Part shown: piece by piece, positions 27,528 through 35,182 of the stretch
How the letters are laid out: each line of letters opens with the position of its first letter
Numbering within the stretch: the first letter of the stretch is position 1
DNA from: Chloroflexi bacterium HGW-Chloroflexi-3
GTDB taxonomy: Bacteria; Chloroflexota; Anaerolineae; Anaerolineales; Anaerolineaceae
DNA: 64,000 bases
Assembly: GCA_002842045.1 (NCBI GenBank)
Contig: PHBX01000011.1
Coordinates: forward strand, 210,610-274,609
Direction: 5' to 3'
Translations under genes and position numbers: made by a program
Notes under the pieces: generated by a model
The model's input: only the letters and a program-made list of their open reading frames with translations
What the model was told of the DNA's origin: nothing
Database searches by the model: none

Positions 27528-29408
27528 ATGATTACAAAATGGAAACTTTTTAATTTTAAATCCGTTCGAAGTCTGACCGAACTACCAATGGGACAGTTGA
27601 CGATATTTGCTGGCCCAAATAGCAGCGGAAAAAGCACAATTCTCCAATCAATGCTTTTAATAAACCAGACCATTCTTAGTAGAGTTGAATCTCGCTCAGT
27701 TGTTTTGAATGGTCCAATAACTAAACTTGGCCAGTTTGATGATCTGCGTTCTTTCAATAGCAATTCGAACCAGATAACGATAGGATGGGAATATCAGCTT
27801 GTTGATTCTGACGAGATATCCCCATACTCAAGAGTGTATGGGGGTAGAAGAAGAAATGGAACGCTTCGAAGCATCAGTTGCGATGTGTCATTTGACGTGG
27901 ACCCTACCTTCCCTCAACAGGATTTATTGCAATTAAACCCACGGCTTTTTGCCAGTAATATTTCCTCGATTTATCAGACTGATGACAGTCTAGAACATCG
28001 CGCATCAATCCAGGTTACCAGATCAAAGCCATATGGGGAAAAGTTTCGTGAGCTGGAAATTGAAGAACCCGAAGATGAAATCACACAACAGAGCCTGTCT
28101 TACGATTTGGAACTCGACGCATCATCATTGAGTGAATTTAAAGAGGACCTAAATTCACTGACCCCTATTGGCTGTACATTACGCCACTTTTTACCCAGGA
28201 TAATAGCTGCTAGGTTTGATTTTAGGGAACAGAAAGCAAACCTAATCTCCGCCACAATTACAGATTTTTCTTCTCGCCCATTGTCTTATCGAAGACCTAT
28301 AGATGGCTACACAATAATTCCCGAACCAATAATCGAATTGCTTATTAAGAAAATCGGCAAAGAATTAATCCTGCAAGTTCTTCCAAACTTACAACAACAA
28401 ACCCTTTTCCAAGAAAGTCAATATCCACCAGTATCTTTGGAAGATTGGCTGGAAGGCTTAAGAAGGATCAACACAACAGATCGCATAAAATTGCGAAAAG
28501 CAATTCAAGAACATGAACCCACCTTAGGTGAAGAAATCCATGCTCTTGTGATGAATTCCGAAGAATGTCAAAATGCTGTCCAAATCAAACAGCTACCTTC
28601 CTATTTATCTGATGCAATCCGATTTATTGATTTCGTTTTTACAAACCGCGTAAAGTATCTTGGCCCTTTACGGGATGAACCAAAACCTTTATATCCTTTA
28701 GCTACTTCGGTTGATCCAGCCGACATTGGTCTTAGAGGGGAATTCACGGCAGCAGTTTTGGATCTGAATAAAGGAAGAAAGATCAAATATATACCTGCAA
28801 GTATTTTTAAGAAACCCAATGTTGATTCAGACATAATCTCTCGTTCCCTGGAAGCAGCTGTTATTGACTGGCTACAATACATGGGGGTAGCAGAAAAGAT
28901 ACAAACCGAAGATAGTGGAAAACTAGGACATAAACTTCAAGTTACAACTCCCGGCACCAGTGTTCTGCATGATCTAACCCATGTCGGTGTTGGGATTAGC
29001 CAGGTATTACCAATTCTTGTCATGTGCCTATTGGCTGAACCAGATACAACACTAATTATTGAGCAGCCGGAATTGCATTTACACCCAAAGGTGCAAACAC
29101 TCTTGGGAGATTTCTTCCTTTCAATGGCATTGCTAGGAAAGCAATGCATTATTGAAACCCACAGCGAATATATCATTAATCGATTGCGTTTCCGTGCAGC
29201 AGCTGCCAGATCGGAATCTATTTCGTCACTAATGAAAGTTTATTTCGTAGAGAAGAATGATGGAAATTCTGAATTTCGTCCGGTTGAGGTCAATAAATAT
29301 GGCGCAATCACGGATTGGCCGGATGGCTTCTTTGATCAATCCCAATCAGAAGCTGAAGAAATTCTTCGGGCTGCAACATTGAAACGCAAAGCAGAGAAGG
29401 GGAAGTGA
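27528..29408 (+). CDS. DUF3696-type AAA ATPase (OLD/SMC-like) inserted in the BREX operon
   Basis: This 626-residue protein has an N-terminal ABC/SMC-type ATPase: Walker A GPNSSGKS (residues 29-36), a middle insertion, then the signature-like HVGVGISQVLPILV and Walker B TLIIEQPELHLHPK (about residue 510), with the His switch in IIETHSEYIINRL. The C-terminal VNKYGAITDWPDGFFDQ is the hallmark of DUF3696. Related ATPases act with toxic nucleases in several anti-phage systems. It lies 20 bases after brxC and two bases before the next gene, so it is likely to work with that product. It is not a core BREX component. Confidence 0.85.
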   Translation: MITKWKLFNFKSVRSLTELPMGQLTIFAGPNSSGKSTILQSMLLINQTILSRVESRSVVLNGPITKLGQFDDLRSFNSNSNQITIGWEYQLVDSDEISPYSRVYGGRRRNGTLRSISCDVSFDVDPTFPQQDLLQLNPRLFASNISSIYQTDDSLEHRASIQVTRSKPYGEKFRELEIEEPEDEITQQSLSYDLELDASSLSEFKEDLNSLTPIGCTLRHFLPRIIAARFDFREQKANLISATITDFSSRPLSYRRPIDGYTIIPEPIIELLIKKIGKELILQVLPNLQQQTLFQESQYPPVSLEDWLEGLRRINTTDRIKLRKAIQEHEPTLGEEIHALVMNSEECQNAVQIKQLPSYLSDAIRFIDFVFTNRVKYLGPLRDEPKPLYPLATSVDPADIGLRGEFTAAVLDLNKGRKIKYIPASIFKKPNVDSDIISRSLEAAVIDWLQYMGVAEKIQTEDSGKLGHKLQVTTPGTSVLHDLTHVGVGISQVLPILVMCLLAEPDTTLIIEQPELHLHPKVQTLLGDFFLSMALLGKQCIIETHSEYIINRLRFRAAAARSESISSLMKVYFVEKNDGNSEFRPVEVNKYGAITDWPDGFFDQSQSEAEEILRAATLKRKAEKGK

Positions 29409-29409
29409 T

Positions 29410-30459
29410 ATGCCCAGTGTAACCATTGATACATGTGTACTTGCAGCTCCTCCATTGAGTGCCCTTCGTGATGATATTCTAGAATATGTGGAAACTCTGC
29501 TTGACTGGAAGAAACTGCTGGACGAACCATGGGTTGCTATTTACATGAGTGAACATGCCGCAGAAGCGATGATCGATGCAGGGGTTTATCCCCTTCGGAA
29601 TGAATTGAAACGTCTGTTTTCAGCCAAAGGGATTCAGGAATATGATGCTAATACGGTTGGATTATTGGCCGAAGATCTATTAAAAAAAACTCCAGGCTTT
29701 GAAACATATTTCCGGATCCGCGATGTTTTATCCGAGGATATTATCACACTGCCTGATTTGCTTTCAATTCATACTGGGCCTGAACTTTCCAGTGAATTGG
29801 CACGAATCGTAGTGATCATCGCGATTCTACGATCTTTCTGTCGCCATCCAGTTTTAGATCACAGCCTAATTGTCAAGCCCTGGCAGGGAAGCTCAGTTGT
29901 TCAGGTAAATGCCCATGTTCATGATATTGAAACCACACGTGATGATTTAGTAGCGTTTCCCACCCCACCCGAATTTTTCGAAGGCGACATCTTAACCTGT
30001 CAGAATTTTCGCGAATTTGTGCTAAATCTGGATGAAGTTACCATCTGGGAAGCTGCAGAAGCTGAAATCGGGTTAAATTTAGCAGTCAAAATCTCGGTTT
30101 ATAAGTACCGTTTGGAACGCGCCATCGAGCCAGGTTGGGATGACATTCAGGGATTCCGTTTTGGCTGCGAATTTTTCCGGCGCATGCGCACCTGTGAGCA
30201 AGGCGGTACCCCCAGATTGGTGGAACGCACGCTGCGCGCCCTAGCTGAGACGGTGGATAAACAGAATATGCGTGCCGTGCATCCCAAACGCACAGGACCA
30301 GGCGGCGGCGATCCACAAGAGATGCGCGGACAAGATAAAGCTTGGCGGCGCGATATTGATCGCGAATACCACCTACATTACTGGGAGTGTGCAGACGGTT
30401 CGATTGAATTTGCATCGGTTGGCCCGCACAACATGTTTGATATTCCATGGTGTTCTTAA
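29410..30459 (+). CDS. Unknown protein with PIN-like N-terminus, partner of the DUF3696 ATPase
   Basis: The 349-residue protein begins PSVTIDTCVLAAPPLSAL, which resembles the first strand and catalytic Asp of PIN-type ribonucleases, but I cannot place the remaining acidic residues with certainty. The C-terminal ~50 residues are rich in charged and aromatic residues (AWRRDIDREYHLHYWE) and may be a second functional site. Bases about 30,100-30,440, which encode this end, are visibly more GC-rich than neighbouring genes. It starts two bases after the ATPase gene, the tight coupling expected of an ATPase sensor and effector pair. Function is not established. Confidence 0.55.
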   Translation: MPSVTIDTCVLAAPPLSALRDDILEYVETLLDWKKLLDEPWVAIYMSEHAAEAMIDAGVYPLRNELKRLFSAKGIQEYDANTVGLLAEDLLKKTPGFETYFRIRDVLSEDIITLPDLLSIHTGPELSSELARIVVIIAILRSFCRHPVLDHSLIVKPWQGSSVVQVNAHVHDIETTRDDLVAFPTPPEFFEGDILTCQNFREFVLNLDEVTIWEAAEAEIGLNLAVKISVYKYRLERAIEPGWDDIQGFRFGCEFFRRMRTCEQGGTPRLVERTLRALAETVDKQNMRAVHPKRTGPGGGDPQEMRGQDKAWRRDIDREYHLHYWECADGSIEFASVGPHNMFDIPWCS

Positions 30460-30484
30460 AATAAATCAGCTGGTCAATCTATAA

Positions 30485-32356
30485 ATGACCAGAAGGTGCA
30501 TGGAGCAAAGTTTTATGGAACCAATGACCCGGGAAAAGTTATTAGAAATTCTTGCAGGTTTTGAATGGAATGATGTTGAATTTAAAGAGGCAGCCCATGA
30601 TGTGCCAAAGGAAGCCTTTCCAACCGTCTCTGCTTTTTCAAATACGGCAGGTGGGTGGCTGGTTTTTGGTGTAAAAGAGTCAAAAGGGCGATTTGAAGTG
30701 ATCGGAGTGATCGATGTAGATAAAGTTCAAGGGGACTTTTTAACTTCTCTACGGAATCCGCAAAGAATCAACAAAATAGTTACCCCTGAAGAAAGTCACA
30801 TGAAAATTGATGAGAAAGTCTTGTTAATTTTCTACATTCCAGAAGCCAGGCGACAGGATAAGCCGATTAATCTTGGAAATGATCTGACCCGCTCATTTAT
30901 TCGTAAAGGCGGTTCAGACATGAAATGTAGTGAAGAAGAACTGCGCAGATTTATCCGAGATGCTTCATCTTCTCCGTTTGATCGTGAGATCGTTGGTGAG
31001 GATGTCACGAAATGCTATAACCTGGATACAGTACACTGGTATCGGGAAAATTTTCATCGGCGTAACCCAGGCTCCGATCCATCCATGCCTGATGTTAATT
31101 TTCTGCAACATTGGGGTTTTGTTACCGATCAGAATGGAATAGTAGTACCTACTCGTGCCTCAATTTTGCTTTTTGGCGCGCAGCCGGCTGTAATTAAGCA
31201 TTTACCCCGTATGGTGGTTGACTGCCAATGGATCAATGCAAACTTTGATGAGGCCATGCTGGATCAACGTTGGGATGATCGTTTGGAATGTGAAGACAAC
31301 TTGTTGAATTCCTGGCGTTTATTGACGGAATTTTACATGCGGCATTCCGAGCGGCCTTTTCGGATAGAAAGTGAGAATTTACAAAGGCAAGACCTGCCTG
31401 CCGATTACGTCGCATTTCGTGAAGCCAGTATCAACTTATTAATCCACCAGGATTATGGAGATTTCAACAGAAAGGCGTCAATAAAATTCTATAGAGACCG
31501 TTTAGTTTTATCCAATCCAGGTGATGCTTTTGCGTTCTCACTCAACGAGTTATTAGAGCCGGGAGAAAAAGAAATCCGTAACCCAACGATCGTTTCAGCC
31601 TTTCGTCGAATAGGGTTGAGCGAACAGGCTGGAACAGGAATTCGAGCAATATACAGTTCGTGGAACAACCTGGATCGGGTACCACCGGAAATCCTCAATG
31701 ATAAAGCGAGAAAATCCTTTGAGATTTGTCTGCTCAAAGAGCCTCTGATTACGGAAGAACAAATTCTATTCCAGGCCAGTTTAGGTGTCAGGCTTTCTTC
31801 AGATGAAGCCGAAGCATTTGCCTTGGTTTGTCGGAAGATACAGTTGCCATTTATGGAGATGAAAGCGCTCGCTGGTTCAACCCGTCAAGCGCAGCAAATC
31901 GTAGAACAGTTAAAGTTGCAGGGCTTAATTGAAATCCTAACCAGTAAATCGCAACCTTCTATTCGTTTGGCAGAACATCTTCTACCCTTCTTTGAAACGA
32001 AGATACCAGAAAAAGAGGAGCCTACAGCAGTTATGCCTGACAAGTTGGTCAGTGACCAACTTATTGATCGTGCTTCGAGCTTGATCACTGACCAACCTAA
32101 ACCACTTCGCGGATTAAGTGAAATTCAATGGCGGTTGGTACGGCTTTGTGATGTTCCTCGTTCCATGCAAGAATTGCTGAATGAAGCAGGGGTTTCTAGC
32201 CGCCAGTTTTTTCGAAAAACCTATCTTGAGCCCTTGATCGAAGGTGGAATCTTAAGAATGTCTTACCCTGAAATTCCCAACCATCCTCGGCAAACCTATG
32301 TGTTGACAGAGGTTGGAATTCAATTGAAATCTCAGCACACAAGCAGTGTGCAGTAA
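30485..32356 (+). CDS. AlbA_2/Schlafen-domain ATP-binding protein
   Basis: The 623-residue protein has an N-terminal AlbA_2 (Schlafen-like) domain: WNDVEFKEAAHDVPKEAFPT and FSNTAGGWLVFGV (about residues 25-65). A GHKL-type ATPase module of the HATPase_c_4 kind follows (NLLIHQDYGDFNRKASI, SNPGDAF, EQAGTGIRAIY, about 315-400). The C-terminal part has winged-helix segments (RSMQELLNEAGVSSRQFFRK). Proteins of this type occur as regulators and as defence genes. It is the third inserted gene between brxC and pglXI; its start could be one of the Met codons at 30485, 30500 or 30515. Confidence 0.75.
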   Translation: MTRRCMEQSFMEPMTREKLLEILAGFEWNDVEFKEAAHDVPKEAFPTVSAFSNTAGGWLVFGVKESKGRFEVIGVIDVDKVQGDFLTSLRNPQRINKIVTPEESHMKIDEKVLLIFYIPEARRQDKPINLGNDLTRSFIRKGGSDMKCSEEELRRFIRDASSSPFDREIVGEDVTKCYNLDTVHWYRENFHRRNPGSDPSMPDVNFLQHWGFVTDQNGIVVPTRASILLFGAQPAVIKHLPRMVVDCQWINANFDEAMLDQRWDDRLECEDNLLNSWRLLTEFYMRHSERPFRIESENLQRQDLPADYVAFREASINLLIHQDYGDFNRKASIKFYRDRLVLSNPGDAFAFSLNELLEPGEKEIRNPTIVSAFRRIGLSEQAGTGIRAIYSSWNNLDRVPPEILNDKARKSFEICLLKEPLITEEQILFQASLGVRLSSDEAEAFALVCRKIQLPFMEMKALAGSTRQAQQIVEQLKLQGLIEILTSKSQPSIRLAEHLLPFFETKIPEKEEPTAVMPDKLVSDQLIDRASSLITDQPKPLRGLSEIQWRLVRLCDVPRSMQELLNEAGVSSRQFFRKTYLEPLIEGGILRMSYPEIPNHPRQTYVLTEVGIQLKSQHTSSVQ

Positions 32357-32369
32357 CTGAGGAGAACTT

Positions 32370-35177
32370 ATGTCTGGAAAAAATCCAAACCAGGAAGAAC
32401 TTTTTATTAAACCATATAGAGCGGTCCAACTAGGGCCGATAGAATGTTTGGGCATGACCTTTGAAAACGACGAGAAGCGAAGAACATATTTCATTGAGCG
32501 GTTGCGCGAAAAATTGAACGACCCAGATTTTCGCAAAATTGAAGGTTTTCCGATCGGAGAGGATGAGGATATTCTCGGCTTGTCAGACCCTCCTTATCAT
32601 ACCGCTTGCCCCAATCCCTGGTTGGATCAGATCATTGGAGAATGGCAAATCGAAAGACAGGAGTCTAACACACACCTCCATTACCATAGGGACCCGTTTG
32701 TGGCTGATGTCAGCGAGGGGAAATACCATCCAATCTATAAATTGCATCCTTACCCGACGAAAGTCCCTCATCGAGCAATTATGCGCTATATCCTTCATTA
32801 CACCGAGCCTGGTGATATTGTTTTCGATGGTTTTTGCGGCACAGGTATGACCGGGGTAGCAGCACAGATGTGCGCGGATGAAAATGAAGTTCGAGAACTT
32901 GGATACCACGTTGATCCCGATGGAACGATCTTAAGACAAGAAACAGATGAAACCGGAAGAAAACAATGGATACCATTTTCAAAGATGGGAGCAAGGCGTG
33001 CTGTTCTTAATGACCTATCGCCGGCAGCAACTTTTATTGCCTACAATTTTAACTCCCCGACCGATGTGCAGGAATTTGAGCGAGAAGCAAAAAAAGTTTT
33101 AACAGAGGTTGAAAAAGAATGTGGTTGGATGTTTGAAACCAAACATAACGATGGCCGGATCGGAAAGATTAATTACACCGTCTGGTCAGATGTGTTTATT
33201 TGCCCCGAATGTTCAAAAGAGTTGATTTTTTGGGAGGCAGCGGTTGACAAAGAGGCTGGGCAAGTATTGGATGAATTCCCATGCCCTCATTGCAACACAA
33301 AATTAAATAAAAGCAGGATGGAGCGCTCTTGGGTGACTTTTTTTGACAGCGCACTTTCTGAGACTATTCGCCAGGCGAAACAAGTTCCGGTGTTGATCAA
33401 TTATTCCGTGAACAATCACCGTTTTGAGAAAAAAGTTGATGCGGATGATCTCACTCTAATTGACAAAATCGAAAATTTACCTGTCCCACATTGGTTTCCG
33501 GTAAAGCGTATTCCTTTAGGGGTAAAAACAACCGAACCAATACGGATAGGTATCTCCAATGTGCATCACTTTTATACCAAACGTAATTTGTGGGCATTAG
33601 CAAGTTTTTTGGATAAATCAAAAAGTTTTAAATTGACAATATTAGTTACTAAAGTTGCGATGCAAATCACAAAACTATATCGCTTCACTTATCAATCGGG
33701 TACGTGGGGAGCCGGAGGCGGACCATTATCAGGCACCTTATATATTCCATCTTTAATAAAAGAATTAAATATATTGAAGCAAATATCTTCAAGTAAAGAT
33801 GATTTTGTAAAAAATGAAACGAGTGCAAGTTTTCAAAACTACTGTGCTATGACAGGTTCAACAACTCGTTTAACTATATCTGCAAATGAATCTTTCGATT
33901 ACATTTTTTTAGATCCGCCATTTGGATCTAACTTAAATTATTCGGAATTAGCTTTCCTATGGGAGTCCTGGTTAAAAGTGTGGACGAACAACAAACCAGA
34001 AGCAATTGAGAATTCGGTTCAACGAAAAGGAATAAATGAATATAGAATTCTTATGACCGAGTGTTTCAAGGAAGCTTTTCGCCTATTGAAGCCTGGACAT
34101 TGGATGACTGTTGAGTTTTCAAATACTCAAGCCTATGTTTGGAATAATATTCAAACTGCTTTATTGGATGCGGGATTTATTGTTGCCAATGTATCTGCTT
34201 TGGACAAACTCAAGAAAAGCTTTAATGCTGAGACATCTCCTACTGCGGTCAAACAAGACTTAGTGATTTCAGCCTACAAACCTAATGGTGGGTTTAGCCA
34301 CCGGTTCAAAACAGAGGGTGAAAGTGAGATTGGCGTTTGGGATTTTGTTAGAACCCATCTGGGTTATCTACCCGTTATAAAACTAAAAGACGATGCTCTC
34401 CAAAACATCCCCGAACGTGATCCTCGGATTCTTTACGATCAGGTAGTAGCTTATTTTGTACGCAATGGATTCTTGGTACCTCTTTCCACACAGGAATTTC
34501 AAGCTGGACTTCGCCAACGTTTCCCAGAGCGGGATGGAATGTTCTTCCTCCCAGAGCAGGTCACTAGATATGATCGGGCGAAATTAAATTCCGGAAAGCT
34601 GGTTCAAGGCTCCTTCTTCGTTTCGGATGAGGAATCTGCCATCCGATGGCTGCACCAACAGCTAACTCAAATGCCTCAGACATATCAAGAAATACATCCT
34701 TCATTTATTCAGGAAGCCCAGCGTTCCTGGAAAAAAAATGAGAAACCGGTAGAACTATCAGCTCTATTGCAACAAAATTTTCTTTGTTATGACGGCAAAG
34801 AGGATGTTCCTTCACAAATTTATACATTTTTAATATCTTCCTTTGAAGAATATCGTGCTATGCAAAGAGATAACCCAGCCTTGAAAACAAAAGCCAAAGA
34901 TCGTTGGTATGTTCCTGATCCTAATCAAGCTGGTGATCTGGAAAAGGTTCGTGAACGAGCGCTGCTTCGGGAATTTGATAGTTATAAGGCGGAAAAGAAA
35001 AAATTAAAACTATTTCGTCTTGAAGCTGTTCGTGCAGGTTTTAAAAAGGCCTGGCAGGACCGAGATTACCAGACAATTGTAAGTATCGCCGAAAAAATAC
35101 CCGAAGGTGTTCTTGAAGAAGATCCGAAACTTCTGATGTGGTATGACCAGGCTATCACTCGTAGCAGTGGGAATTAA
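32370..35177 (+). CDS. pglXI: BREX type 3 DNA methyltransferase PglXI
   Basis: The 935-residue protein is an amino-DNA methyltransferase. The SAM-binding motif is FDGFCGTGMTG (residues 152-162) and the catalytic DPPF is near residue 515. Between them, about 277-310, CPEC and CPHC pairs form a zinc ribbon. BREX methyltransferases mark host DNA, usually adenine in a short non-palindromic site, so the system spares self DNA. It lies 14 bases after the inserted AlbA_2 gene and six bases before brxHII. The segment encoding about residues 390-640 (33,540-34,290) is noticeably more AT-rich than the rest, which may reflect past recombination. Confidence 0.88.
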   Translation: MSGKNPNQEELFIKPYRAVQLGPIECLGMTFENDEKRRTYFIERLREKLNDPDFRKIEGFPIGEDEDILGLSDPPYHTACPNPWLDQIIGEWQIERQESNTHLHYHRDPFVADVSEGKYHPIYKLHPYPTKVPHRAIMRYILHYTEPGDIVFDGFCGTGMTGVAAQMCADENEVRELGYHVDPDGTILRQETDETGRKQWIPFSKMGARRAVLNDLSPAATFIAYNFNSPTDVQEFEREAKKVLTEVEKECGWMFETKHNDGRIGKINYTVWSDVFICPECSKELIFWEAAVDKEAGQVLDEFPCPHCNTKLNKSRMERSWVTFFDSALSETIRQAKQVPVLINYSVNNHRFEKKVDADDLTLIDKIENLPVPHWFPVKRIPLGVKTTEPIRIGISNVHHFYTKRNLWALASFLDKSKSFKLTILVTKVAMQITKLYRFTYQSGTWGAGGGPLSGTLYIPSLIKELNILKQISSSKDDFVKNETSASFQNYCAMTGSTTRLTISANESFDYIFLDPPFGSNLNYSELAFLWESWLKVWTNNKPEAIENSVQRKGINEYRILMTECFKEAFRLLKPGHWMTVEFSNTQAYVWNNIQTALLDAGFIVANVSALDKLKKSFNAETSPTAVKQDLVISAYKPNGGFSHRFKTEGESEIGVWDFVRTHLGYLPVIKLKDDALQNIPERDPRILYDQVVAYFVRNGFLVPLSTQEFQAGLRQRFPERDGMFFLPEQVTRYDRAKLNSGKLVQGSFFVSDEESAIRWLHQQLTQMPQTYQEIHPSFIQEAQRSWKKNEKPVELSALLQQNFLCYDGKEDVPSQIYTFLISSFEEYRAMQRDNPALKTKAKDRWYVPDPNQAGDLEKVRERALLREFDSYKAEKKKLKLFRLEAVRAGFKKAWQDRDYQTIVSIAEKIPEGVLEEDPKLLMWYDQAITRSSGN

Positions 35178-35182
35178 TTCTT

